DNA from: Euclidia mi
Taxonomy: Eukaryota > Arthropoda > Insecta > Lepidoptera > Erebidae
Assembly (NCBI GenBank): GCA_944739405.2
Contig: OX123190.2
Span: forward strand, 55,819,805 to 55,883,804
Direction: 5' to 3'
Length of the DNA stretch: 64,000 bases
Positions 22,224 through 33,327 of this stretch are shown here, one piece after another. The notes under the pieces were generated by a model. It had not been told where the DNA came from. It did not search any database and worked only from the letters and a program-made list of their open reading frames with translations. How positions within the stretch are numbered: the stretch's first letter is position 1; each line of letters starts with the position of its first letter. The translations under genes were made by a program, and so were the position numbers.

Positions 22224-22610
22224 TTGACGTTATACAAACTCATATACACAAACATTTACATGCACACTCATACACACCAGTACAACCATACAATCCCACG
22301 CTCATACTCATTTACATATTTACATTTACATTAAGAAAAATATTATACTCTAGCATGCTTTCATTTTACAATTTTAATATTTTTAATTATTTTTGTGGTG
22401 TTATTTTTAAATCTATCGTTCCTAAAAACACTATCATTATTTGTTCACATCAATGGAAGGCGCTGGCATCTGTGATACAATGATTCTCATTAGTACAGAT
22501 GTCAACGTTTCTTTATACTAGCTATGAACCCTAAAATTGTTTATATCTGTATGTGTCATAATTGTAAACCAAAAAGTGAAATAAATAAATAATTAAATTA
22601 TTAAAAAAAT

Positions 22611-23413
22611 ATTAAATTATTAAATTTATTTTGCTTTGTCAACAGATTTGGATCATTTGAGAGACAGCTTCCATCACAGGTACGAATTTTAACTTATTTA
22701 AAACTCATTCATTGTTATTGAAAGTGATACGTCAGCATTAAAAAGGGCAAATGTACACAGTTCCTTTATTCAATCACGTTCATTAACTCAACTTTGTAGG
22801 GACGTCACATCGACTACGGGTTTAATCAATTGACCAGGCCGACGTTGAACTCCATTTGAGAGGGAAGGGTTCGAATCTGAAAGCCCTACAATCATTACTA
22901 GGTACATTATTGCCAGTAATAGGGCAGCCCTTAGATTGAGATCGCTGATAAAATTAATGGAACTATCCAATAATGTACCCAAGATTTTCGATTACTAACC
23001 CATATCTGTCACTGATAATAAGTAACGGGCATTTTGATACGCTTGTAATTAAAGGCAAAAGATATCGGCCTCTGTGCTGGGACATTAATAATAAGCAAAT
23101 AATTCCAGACGTCCATGTATTTGTTACACAAAAGAAATATTTTATTCCAATATCATATCTATGGATTCGCACAAAAGAGTAAATCTTTTGTGTTTGAAAC
23201 CTATATTTATGATTAGGTAAATTTATTATCTCGCGTAATTGAGACTGGGTAATGAATAGCTTTCACGGATATAAAGAATAATGTGTTCTTACTTGCTAAA
23301 ATATCTAATTAAAATTAAGGAATACAATAATGATGTTTATTGCTATGAGCCTGTCTTCAGTAATTTCTATTCAATTGTAAGCAGATATTGTGAAAACATT
23401 TGACCTAAATCTT
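22611..23413. other. No supported gene; possible microexon at 22646-22679
   Basis: A pyrimidine-rich TTTTGCTTTGTCAACAG precedes 34 nt ending CACAG, followed by GTACGA, which resembles an acceptor, a microexon and a donor. Two of its three frames are open. Nothing nearby supports a gene, so this is only a candidate. The remainder has short chance ORFs on both strands. Confidence 0.25.
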
Positions 23414-23575
23414 ACATACATACATACATCCAAATAGGCACTCACGCCTTTTTCCCGCCGGGGTAGGCAGAGACAACAGAACGCCACTTGCTTCTATCCT
23501 TTCAAACCTCACGCGCTTCATCTACACTCATTACTCTTTTCATACATGCTCGCCGATTTTGGGTACTTCGGACCT
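23414..23575 (+). repeat. Lepidopteran dispersed repeat with TACA tract
   Basis: A CATA/TACA run is followed by CGCCTTTTTCCCGCCGGGG, TAGGCAGAGACAACAG and CTCGCCGATTTTGGGTACTT. I recognise this as a common moth/butterfly repeat usually headed by a TACA microsatellite and the GGGTAGGCAGAG block. A short related block occurs at 53595-53690. Confidence 0.6.
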
Positions 23576-25106
23576 TGCCGTTTTTTAGGACGTCCCCAAA
23601 TAATATCCTAAATCTTGATGCTAGTAATATTAGATTTAAAAGCCAGGCAATTATTCGTATTTTAAAACGGTCATCAATCAATTTTATTTATCTGCTTAAT
23701 GAACTAAGGCCGTTGATTGAATATCCACTAAGCACCCAAGACAAAATGAGAGTGATAAGTATAATTCACGTGGCTGATACGCCAAGAAAAGGTCATTGCC
23801 CTTTGCAGGATGTCAGTGCTTATTCTATTACTACCGCACTGACTTTTTTATTACATTGGATTTTTATTTAGTGTTTCAAAGTTTGATAAGCTAATGTATT
23901 CTTGCCCAATACTCGTATATCATCGTTGCGTGACCAATTTTACTCATACGAATATTCTATGTTCATAGAGTTGCTAAATTTATATTTTCAATCTGGGCCG
24001 ATACGACAGATCATGTAATGGAGAAGCTTGTTAGCTCAATTTACGAGAAATATCTTTAATTTAACTTTCCTCGTCAAACAAACTGGATGGCAATATATTT
24101 GCTAAAACATTTGTAAAATACGTCGTAAAATTGCGATATAATATGAAATAATAATTGGATCGGCTGTCACCAAACGGTACAATACCGGAGGCATATATAA
24201 ATTGCCTCAAGGCCGTTCGACGATTCTGATGATTCTTAATGCGTTACGTGACCAGATATTACAAAGCTATAAAAGCAAGTGGTAAGAACAGAATGTGAGA
24301 TCATGATAAAATTGTGCCATAAAAGTTGTGCATGTCGAAAGCATCGCTACTGCAGACGCGTTTAACTGCTAATCGCGTTGCGAACGATAGCGGCCGACAG
24401 TAGTTACTGCAACGGTTTGCACTGGGACCGTTTGTGGGCAGCTTGCACTACTGAACTGATTGCTCTATCCACTCATGGCACGGACTTAACACACACGTAG
24501 CACAGTTTTCAGTCTGACGTACAAAATCTAGCTGGATATTTTGTTCGCATCAAATGTTGCGCGTAATTGGATTGTCACGTTGTCCGACAGTGATACGCAG
24601 ATATGTTAAAAATTGAATTGAATGTTGGCTGTGGAAACATTACTAAACATTGTTTCCGTGCGGAAACTGATATAGATAATAATGACAATTGTACCAACTA
24701 TCATTTCAACGTATGTACTTATATGACGACCTATGAACACTCTTCATTGCGAAAAGTGGCACGTGGCCAGCATTAGAACAGTTTATAATGTATTATAACT
24801 TTTACAGTCTCTGATAGAAAAAATACATAGTTCTCCATTTTGTCTAAAGACCAAATAAATAAGGCTTCTGAATGTCGTGCAATATGGCTTGTGTACAAAC
24901 AGCTGATTTAAATTTATGAAAGCGAAATTTGACATCGAAACGTTTAATCACATCCGCAATGAATATAAAACTGTCATTGGATTAAGACAAGCAATATTTA
25001 TTGCTTGTTTTTATTCAAAAAGCTACATGTTGTTGTCGATTTGGTTCAAATATGGGTCCCTGGTGTACTATTCATGGCAGAGCGACCGCGTAACTACCAA
25101 AATTGT
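23576..25106. other. No supported gene
   Basis: ORFs here are short and lack recognisable motifs. The stretch 24160-24600 is less AT-rich and more complex than its surroundings (with TATAAAAG at about 24277) and might hold regulatory DNA, but nothing specific can be claimed. Confidence 0.3.
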
Positions 25107-25698
25107 GTCCATATACGCAGCAGGACCCTACGTTTAATTCGATTGAAAGTTAACATTTTACGTGCGTGGTATTTAATACTTTTCGAATGGTATAAGTTAA
25201 AAAAATAGTACCTTCATTGCTACAGCGAAATCTTGAATTATTACCCAGCAGGACCCTCCGTTGTTTGAAGGTTTTCAGACCAATAGTATATGTCACCGTT
25301 TAGCGATGTATTAGTACCTTTAAAATACCTTGGTTTCATTTTAATATAATTATTTGTCTATGAGGAAAGCGCCTGCAAAACTTTTATCATGCCAGCAGGA
25401 CCCTTTTTTGTTTTAACGCTTTCGGCCCCGAGAGTCATATTTCTTATTAGCATTTTAATAGTACTTTTCAAATAACCTTATGTTTAATCAAAGACTTTGT
25501 AGTTTAACAGGCAATTTGATTTAAAACTTTTTTCAGGATGACCTTAAGATTATACCATTTCAATGATGCTATTATTTTTATAGCTCTTAAATATTATTAA
25601 AATTGAGGGTAGATGCAAAAATGTTCTCAGTGTAGTTCCCGGCGTCCCGGTGAGAGACGTTGCATAGTACGCGCATTCGAGTTACAGTGTGTTTATTT
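25107..25698 (+). repeat. Module copy A of MULE arm
   Basis: A direct repeat of 26116-26706, nearly identical over about 590 bp. It contains AGCAGGACCCT three times (about 25118, 25247 and 25393), each in a different local context, and ends with GAGTTACAGTGTGTTTATTT. It lies outside the point where the inverted arms begin. Confidence 0.8.
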
Positions 25699-26783
25699 GA
25701 GCTCCTGGCGCCGGGGTACTTTTAAAGAGCAAGTGTAAGTAAGTAAAAACTAGTCTTAAAGCAAACACGGCGAGCGAAAGACCCTAAATGGCACTTTCGT
25801 GTTTTAGAGCATCCCAGAGTTTGAGCTAGAACAAAAGGAAACGGTGAAATAAGCTCGAGGTAATATTACCCAGAAGACGGATTAATTCGAATCACAACTT
25901 GAACAATTACAAAATAAAAATTAAAATTTGCTTAAACGAGAAAAAACAGATAAAGCTAATGATAAACAAAATGATAAATATATTATAAGCAAACATTTAC
26001 GATGGCACTAAGTCCTTAGAGGAATAACTGAAAGTTCGTATCTCGGATTATAATAACAATATGACATATTATTACAATAGCATACACATACGTATCAAGT
26101 TAAATGTTGATGTGTCCGTATACGCAGCAGGACCCTACGTTTAATTCGATTGAAAGTTAACTTTTTACGTGCATGGTATTTAGTACTTGTCGAATTGTAT
26201 AAGTAAAAAAATAGTACCTTCATTGCTACAGAAAAATCTTGAATTATTACCCAGCAGGACCCTCCGCTGTTTGAAGGTTTTCAGACCAATAGTTTATGTC
26301 ACCGTTTAGCGATGTATTAGTGCCTTTAAAATACCTTGGTTTAATTTTAATATAATTATTTGTCTATGAGGAAAGCGCCTGCAAAACTTTTATCATGCCA
26401 GCAGGACCCTTTTTTGTTTTAACGCTTTCGGCCCCGACAGTCATATTTCTTATTAGCATTTTAATAGTACTTTTCAAATAACCTTATGTTTAAATCAAAT
26501 ACTTTGTAGTTTAACAGGCAATTTGATTTAAAACTTTTTTCAGGATGACCTTAAAATTATACCATTTCAATGATGCTATTATTTTTATGGCTCTTAAATA
26601 TTATTAAAATTGAGGGTAGATGCAAAAATGTTCTCAGTGTAGTTCCCGGCGTCCCGGTGAGAGACGTTGCATAGTACGCGAATTTGAGTTACAGTGTGTT
26701 TATTTGTAATAAAATGGTTGAAAGCAAAAAGATAGAAAAAATGACCGTAAAAAGAGGCAAAAGAGCGGCAGTTAGTTTCATTT
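25699..26783 (+). repeat. Left inverted arm of MULE
   Basis: Reverse complement of 32326-33327. It consists of an outer 410-bp segment, module copy B (26116-26706, again with three AGCAGGACCCT motifs) and the first codons of the transposase (from the ATG at 26714). The arms differ mainly in one block: the left has GTAGATGCAAAAATGTTCTC and what follows, where the right has a GACAAG-rich tract. Confidence 0.85.
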
Positions 26784-26785
26784 AA
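26714..26785 (+). pseudogene. MULE transposase N-terminal start
   Basis: ATG at 26714 opens MVESKKIEKMTVKRGKRAAV then SFI before a TAA. The same start occurs in the right arm on the minus strand as MSAKRGKRAAVSFIKQ (32368 downwards), where the frame goes on, so the transposase start lies inside the inverted arm. Coding potential after the stop fades until the Penelope insertion at 26911. Confidence 0.55.
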
Positions 26786-27114
26786 CAAAAAATAGTGATT
26801 GAAAGTTTAAAGACAAAGTTAATTCATTTCCACCACCCAGTGACATAGTTTACAGTGAAATTGTTGAACAGCTAAAACACCTTTTGACTGTAAAAGCAGT
26901 TTATTTGTGTTGAAATTAAACTACAGTTTACGGATTTTATCGCGATGTATTGGTTTCACTAAGTTATTACATTTGAAACTAATGATCACTATATTTTTAA
27001 TTTATTACTAGCCGACGTTTCGAATTCTTTACAGAATTCATGTTCACGGCAGACTGAGGTGATATTTGTTTTTTTCCTGAATGTATAAGTTATCTCAAAG
27101 TACCCGAACATTTT

Positions 27115-27433
27115 TCATCTACTGGTGTTACTATTTACGCAGAATGAGCTCACAGTGTCCTTAGGTCTTCTGGTGACTTTGTCCTTCTTGGGTTTCATTA
27201 GCCTTATGACAGGGTCCCAAGCTGGAGGAACATTCCAACCATCTTCCCTATTGAAATTAGGGTGTTTTTTAATTTCAATAGCCTCTCGTATCATCCTTGG
27301 AAGAAAACGATGTTCTTTTGCGAGTATCTGTGGTTCATCAAATCGCAGGTAGTGGTTGGGTCCTTGTTCCACATGTTCACACACAGCAGACTTTGTTGAG
27401 CGTTTATGTTTTATGTCAGCTATATGTTTGACA
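27115..27433 (-). pseudogene. Penelope-like ORF, C-terminal partial copy 1
   Basis: It encodes the end of the GIY-YIG region: VCEHVEQGPNHYLRFDEP, ILAKEHRFLPRMIREAIEI and WDPVIRLMKPKKDKVTRRPK. It keeps the reading frame across the point where copy 2 has lost 5 nt (near 28170). It is truncated upstream at about 27433, within the codons for KRSTKSAV. Confidence 0.85.
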
Positions 27434-27928
27434 GTGACAATTTTAAATATTAATAATAGAATTTCAGACTTGGTATTCTCAACTAATATTTTATCAGTAT
27501 GTCTGTTTATAATTCAACGATTGCAAATACTTATAAACTAATTGCTTGCATTTGAAATAATTAACGTCGTATATACAGAGTAATAATAATAATAATAACG
27601 TTTTTTATTTATTAAATGTAGTTTATTAATATAAATTGAATCATGAGAAATATGATAAATAAAGGGTATAATAATAATAATCTTTAGTATCTTCTTGGGT
27701 TTACGCGAATGTTACACATTGAAATTAAACTACAGTTTACGGATTTTATCGCGTTGTATTGGTTTCACTAAGTTATTACATTTGAAACTAAAGATCTAGA
27801 AACTATATTTTTAATTTATTACTAGCCGACTTTTCGAATTCTTTACAGAATTCATGTTCACGGCAGACTGAGGTGATATTTGTCTTTTTCTTGAATGTAT
27901 AAGTTATCTCAAAGTACCCGAACATTTT

Positions 27929-29400
27929 TCAACTACTGGTGTTACTATTTACGCAGAATGAGCTCACAGTGTCCTTAGGTCTTCTGGTGACTTTGTCCTT
28001 CTTGGGTTTCATTAGCCTTATGACAGGGTCCCAAGCTGGAGGAACATTCCAACCATCTTCCCTATTGAAATTAGGGTGTTTTTTAATTTCAATAGCCTCT
28101 CGTATCATCCTTGGAAGAAAACGGTGTTCTTTTGCGAGTATCTGTGGTTCATCAAATCGCAGGTAGTGGTCCCTGTTCCGCATGTTCACACACAGCAGAC
28201 TTTGTTGAGCGTTTATGTTTTATGTCAGCTATATGTTCTTTGAGTCGAATGCCTATGCTTCTCTTGGTTTGTCCAATGTATGAGAGCCCACATTCACAGT
28301 CAATTTTGTAGACACCGGCCTCTTGCAAGGGTAACTGACACTTGACAGATGGTAATAATTGACTGATCTTCGTTGGCGGCTTGTAGTAAGTTTTGATAGA
28401 AGCTCGCTTCAAGATGTAGCCAATTTTGTCGGTCACGCCCTTGATGTATGGGAGGACAGCAGGTTGTCTTTCTACTGTGGCTGGTTTTTCTTTCTTCTGG
28501 GATCTGTGACAGTGGCGCGGCGGTCGGAGCTTGTTGTCTTGCAGAACTTGCCTGACATGTTGAAGCTCAGCGTCCAGGTGTTTCTTGTCACAGATCCCGC
28601 GGGCTCTCTGAAACAGAGACATTCCTACAGTAGCTAACTGTTTAGAATGGTGGTGAGATTCACCGTTTAAGTACCTATTTGTATGGGTCTTTTTCCTATA
28701 CACAGTATGGCTTAAGGAGTTGTTTTTATTCCTGATGACAAGTACATCTAAGAAAGCTAAAGAATTGTTTGCCTCTAATTCCATTGTGAATTGTATTTGG
28801 TTATTAATAGAATTAAGATGGTTTAGGAAAGCATTAACACTATCTGTTGGTAAAATTGTGAAAGTGTCATCTACATACCGCTTGTAGAACCTCGGTGTGA
28901 TGGTGGCAGTCTGCAGGGCTCGCGCCTCGAAGTCCTCCATGAAGATGTCAGCGACAACAGGCGATACTGGAGAGCCCATTGCTACACCATCTACTTGTAT
29001 GTAGTATTTCTTGTCCCATAACAGATAGCCCGTTGTCAGGCAGTGTTTGAGTATTTCTGCATATTCCTCAGGCATGTTGTTTTCTGTCAGCTTCCTTCTA
29101 GTGATTTCTACACAGTCATGTACTGGTATGCATGTGAATAATGACTGTATATCAAAACTAACCATAGTTTCCTTGTCAGAGAGATGTAGGTGTTTGATTT
29201 CACTGACAAAATGGTAGGAATCTTTCACATGTGCTCTCGTATTGCCTCTGAGCGGTGAGAGAATCTTTGCCATGTGTTGAGCCAGTCTGTAAGTTGGTGC
29301 GCCTATCTGACTAACTATCGGGCGCAGAGGAGCGTTTTCCTTGTGTATTTTCGGTAGCCCATACATTTGAGGAGGTTTTACACACGATGGTATTAAATAT
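27929..29400 (-). pseudogene. Penelope-like RT + GIY-YIG endonuclease, 5'-truncated and frameshifted
   Basis: On the minus strand the frame opens from the junction at about 29400 with PQMYGLPKIHK (RT motif 1 of Penelope elements). It continues with SFDIQSLFTCIPV, VAMGSPVSPVVADIFMEDFE and FYKRYVDDTFTILP, so the YVDD catalytic pair is present. The endonuclease shows GVYKIDCECGLSYIGQTKRS, i.e. the GIY...YIG signature with Arg, and REAIEI downstream. A 5-nt deletion near 28170, judged against copy 1, splits the frame before the last 85 residues. The N-terminal domain before RT motif 1 is missing. Confidence 0.85.
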
Positions 29401-29404
29401 AGTC

Positions 29405-29445
29405 TGCCGTGAACATGAATTCTGTAAAGAATTCGAAACGTCGGC
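29405..29445 (+). ncRNA. Degenerate hammerhead-ribozyme-like motif of Penelope terminus
   Basis: Stem II is GAATTC-TGTAAA-GAATTC (29417-29434), followed directly by GAAAC (29435-29439) and GTC (29440-29442), then GGC (29443-29445), which can pair with GCC (29406-29408) as a short stem I. The GAAAC...GTC half fits hammerhead ribozymes known in Penelope elements. The CUGAUGA half is replaced by GTGAACAT (29409-29416), so cleavage is doubtful. Further copies on the minus strand are at about 27010-27055, 27823-27868 (GAAAC altered) and 61595-61640. Confidence 0.4.
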
Positions 29446-29644
29446 TAGTAATAAATTAAAAATATAGTGATCATTAGTTTCAAATGTAATAACTTAGTGA
29501 AACCAATACATCGCGATAAAATCCGTAAACTGTAGTTTAATTTCAATGTGTAACATTCGCGTAAACCCAAGAAGATACAGTTTATTTGTGTATAAAAAAA
29601 ACTATCAGATTTTTTTTAATGTAACGTTTCCTTATAAATGTTAG

Positions 29645-31602
29645 TAGATGATGATGCTTGATTAGAAAGTGCTATAAATTCTAATAGTGACTGCAGTGTA
29701 AGTGATAACCATGATATATATGACTTTTTAATGGACTGTCACAAATGGCAACAAATCGAACCACAGGTATTTTATACCCACAGAAATGATAACCAAAAAC
29801 AAAATCAAATATTTCATCGACGATTAAAATTACCGACAGGTAAGTGGTCTAACATAATATCCCAAGAACTTTGATTAAATACGCGGTTACCGTGCGTTTG
29901 GTGTATGAAAAATTATCAAGTTTATCAAGCTGGAACTGTTAAAAGCAATGGATATTGCAACCAGTGTTATGCATTTGTCGAAGTGATAATAAAACCTACA
30001 CCTAGTACTGATTAATTTTATGAGTGTACATTGTACTGTAAAAGTTTTTAATAAGGACTTCATACATGATACTGCAAAACTAAAACGTATGACAGGTGAT
30101 AAAAGGCGCGAATTGATGAAACGTGTTCTTTCCAAACCTGCTATTATAGTGAGATCAGAGTTGGCTGATGATTTATTATCATCTGACGAACGTGTATCAC
30201 CATTTCTTCCAAAATTACATACGCTACGTTAAATATGAAAATAGAAAGGAGAACATTTTGCACAAAAGTCCCATATTGAGTTTGATAAAGCAAAGCACTG
30301 TTGCAACATTTTCGACTTTTATTAGGCAAGTATCTGCTCGACCGTTCTACGTACCTTATTGGCTGCAAGAACAAATTGAATATTATAAAAAAGCTTCTCC
30401 GTAAACAAGAACATATTTGTGTTGCTTTAGATGCAACAGGATCAAATTGCAGGAATGTCGAAAGGTCTCACAAAAACGATGATTATTTCATAGGTCAAGA
30501 CAACTCCGAGCATGTATTGTGTTTCTTTACATGGGCCTCGGATATTCCATTCATGGAAGTAGTGTTCCACTGACACAGTTGTCATCTGAAAGTCGAAACA
30601 ATATGTCGGTGGCTGGAAGCGTGGATTGCTAATTTAACGCCTCCTAATGAAGCTATAACAGATTATTCAGCTGCACTCATATCTGCTGTAGTAAAAGCTT
30701 TCGCCAAATATCCCACAACAAAAATTATATAGCAAATTCTTCAAATTATTTGAAAACGTAACGTCCCAAGTGCCATCGTGCTTTGTAAGACTCGATACCT
30801 CACACTTCTGCAAAACTCTATCGAAGCTATCGTGTTTTGAAGGAGTCAAGACAAATGGGAAATGGTTTTACATTAACTGTATAAAATATATAAAAATGTG
30901 AAATTATTCGATATTAATTTCCACACACAAATATACCGGCAATGATGAAAAGGGTTGTTCCATACTCATTCATATTAATTCATACTAATTTATGGTGGAA
31001 ATTCAGCTGTTGAAATACCAGATGCTACAGGGCTGGATGATAAAAACAAAAAATCAATGCCTGGTAGCATTTTAGTGAATGAAATAGATGAAGATGAATC
31101 TGTTAATTGGTTCAACAATTTCATTGACCGCAACGAACTAATTTTAACTTTGGAGTTAAATGGCGATCAGGTCAATCCATATTATCTCCCACAATTTGTT
31201 GCTGTGCTTAAACGCCTAATATCGCGGCTTCCTCTGATTTCCAATGTCATGTGTCGATTTTTTTATAACAACAACTTTACACCAAGTAGCAGTAACTGTG
31301 AAAGTGCTTTCAACATTATTAAGAACCTCTTGTTGAAAAAATTCAATATGAGACTGCGAGTTGATGATTTCCTTGTAGAGCACTACGACTCTTTAAAAGG
31401 AGTAATATCATTTGAGTTAAACAGCATAAATAATACTCAAGGACTCAAATCAAAGAGAACACTAAAAAACACTTTTAATAATAATGATGAAACCACATTG
31501 CCAGATGAATCAGTATTTAAAGAAAATCCAATTTGTTTCGGCGAACTGAATGTTCCTAGTCGATTTGGGAAAACTATTAATATTGTGGACTGTAGGATTT
31601 AA
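29645..31602 (+). pseudogene. MULE-type DDE transposase, many frameshifts
   Basis: Ordered blocks in changing frames: an acidic N-terminus; HRRLKLPTGKWSNIISQEL and a zinc-finger-like C-x2-C...C-x2-C (CVWCMKNYQ...GYCNQC, about 29818-29985); 30020-30232 with KLKRMTGDKRRELMKRVL; about 30390-30573 with HICVALDATGSNCRN, the block holding the first catalytic Asp in MULE transposases; about 30600-30710 with WLEAWIANLTPPNEAITDYS, the second Asp region; PSCFVRLDTSHF near 30770; and 31057-31602 with SSSNCESAFNIIKN, the likely catalytic Glu, and LRVDDFLVEHYDSLKG. The full set of catalytic blocks is recognisable but no long frame survives except the last 181 codons. Confidence 0.7.
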
Positions 31603-31683
31603 GTTCTTATCTACTAGGAAATGACGAAGTGCATGATAATGGGTTCATGGAAAGGATAAGAAACGAATAGACGGGGTGTGGGA

Positions 31684-32011
31684 ACACGCCTTACCTTGTA
31701 CGTCAGTCCTCTTTCCTTGCAAATGGCAGCCTTTTGGTATCTTCGAGAATCCTGAAGCTGCATTGAATCACTCCACTACACAATCACTTCACTCGCGGGA
31801 GGTTTGTTGAGTTTTTGGTATAAAGCGGGAGCGGTAAAAATATGGCAGTGCGATTTGTCTTCGTCGCGACACGGATTATTCTAGACTGTTTGTAGGCGTG
31901 CCTTGGGAGCGAGGGAAGGAGACAATAGGATCGCTCGCATTGGACGAGCAAGCGTGGAACGATTGACGTTAATGTGATTAATTCTCGATGGAAAGGTAGA
32001 TGGCGCTACCA
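31684..32011 (+). repeat. Dispersed repeat, inverted partner at 63183-63526
   Basis: Shares with the reverse complement of 63183-63526: ACACGCCTTACCTTG, ACTCGCGGG, TTGTTGAGTTTTTGGTATAA, AGCGGGAGCGGTAAAA, CGCGACACGGATTATTCTAG and the end GGTAGATGGCGCTACCA. It sits inside the MULE, so it was inserted there. The class is unknown; a solo LTR or part of one is possible since it can be read from TG to CA, but no target duplication was seen. Confidence 0.7.
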
Positions 32012-32325
32012 TATCCCCCCGGCCCTAAAGGGTTGCCTTTAAAAGAAATAGAATTGAATAAGTTCAATTGCAGTGCTATGTTGGGTGTACTATCGTATAA
32101 CCCATCAATAGGCTAAGACAGCGATATGATAATAAAATTAATCTAAATTAACTTTAGCGAAAACTACAAACGCAATAATAGCGAAAACTACAAACCACTT
32201 CTCGACGATTAAAATTACCGACAGGTTAGTGGTCTAACATAATAACCCAAGAACTCTGGTTAAATACGCGGTTACCGAGCATTTGGTGTATGAAAAATCA
32301 CCAAGTTTATCAAGCTGGAACTGTT

Positions 32326-33327
32326 TAATGAAACTAACTGCCGCTCTTTTGCCTCTTTTTGCGGACATTTTGGGTTATTCCTCTAGTCCCCCTTGTCTTG
32401 TCCTCTTGTCCCTTGTCCCTCAATTTAAATAATATTTAAGCCATACAAATAATAGCATCATTGAAATGGTATAACCTTAAGGTCATCGTGATTTTTTTTA
32501 AAATCAAATTGCCTGTTAAACTACAAAGTATTTGATTTAAACATAATGTTATTTGAAAAGTACTATTAAAATGCTAATAAGAAATAAGACTATCGGGGCC
32601 GAAAACGTTAAAACAAAAAAGGGTCCTGCTGGCATGATAAAAGTTTTGCAGGCGCATTCCTCATAGACAAATAATTATATTAAAATGAAACCAAGTTATT
32701 TTAAAGGTACTAATAAATCGCTAAACGGTAACATATACTATTGGTCTGAAAACCTTCAAACAGCGGAGGGTCCTGCTGGGTAATAATTCAAGATTTTGCT
32801 GTAGCAATGAAGGTACTATTTTTTTACTTATACAATTCGACAAGTACTAAATACCATGCACGTAAAAAGTTAACTTTCAATCGAATTAAACGTAGGGTCC
32901 TGCTGCGTATACGGACACACTTTAACTTGATACGTATGTGTATGGTATTGTAATAATATGTCATATTGTTATTATAATCCGAGATACGAACTTTCAGTTA
33001 TTCCTTTAAGGACTTAGTGCCATCGTAAATTTTTGCTTATAATATATTAATCATTTTTTTTATCATTATCTTTATCTGTTTTTTTCTCGTTTAAGCAAAT
33101 TTTTATTTTTATTTTGTAATTGTTCAAGTTGTGATTCGAATTAATCCGTCTTCTGGGTAATATTACCTCAAGCTTATTTCACCGTTTCCTTTTGTTCTAG
33201 CTCAAACTCTGGGATGCTCTAAAACACGAAAGTGCCATTTAGGGTCTTTCGTTCGCCGTGTTTGCTTTAAGACTAGTTTTTACTTACTTACACTTGCTCT
33301 TTAAAAGTACGCCGGAGCCAGGAGCTC
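32326..33327 (-). repeat. Right inverted arm of MULE
   Basis: Reverse complement of the left arm, with AGCAGGACCCT (as AGGGTCCTGCT) near 32620, 32767 and 32894. Its inner end carries the transposase start on the minus strand (MSAKRGKRAAVSFIK, from 32368). Just inside it, 32212-32325 is a direct copy of the internal coding segment 29818-29940, so the right arm joins two transposase pieces head to head. Confidence 0.85.

Larger units (their letters stand above)
18361..22610 (+). mobile_element. Two-ORF LINE with FP-type ORF1
   Basis: A plus-strand APE-type LINE: ORF1 (18446-19291), a 350-nt spacer, ORF2 (19639-22223) and a 3' UTR ending in AAATAAATAAATAATTAAAT near 22590. It has few lesions (one frameshift and two stops in ORF2) and so is younger than the element at 8400-13600. 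Clade within the Jockey/CR1 group not determined. Confidence 0.75.
26897..29591 (-). mobile_element. Penelope-like element inserted in the MULE, 14-bp target duplication
   Basis: CAGTTTATTTGTGT occurs at 26897-26910 and 29578-29591, directly flanking the insertion. Inside are a partial copy (26911-27433, C-terminal ORF part and 3' region), unassigned filler with an AAT run (27434-27686), and a second copy (27687-29400) with RT and GIY-YIG. At the far end is an inverted 145-bp terminal segment (29401-29545) identical by eye to the reverse complement of 26911-27055. Tandem partial copies with an inverted terminal piece are typical of Penelope elements. The 32-bp outermost end (29546-29577) also begins the second copy (27687-27719). 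Confidence 0.85.

Noticed and set aside
22973..23182. Overlapping open frames on both strands of about 69 codons
   Set aside because: Both strands are open to a similar length and neither shows motifs or coding-like composition.
31684..32011. Solo LTR
   Set aside because: It can be read from TG to CA but there is no target duplication, and the partner at 63183 lacks the same outer left end, so the LTR label is not supported.
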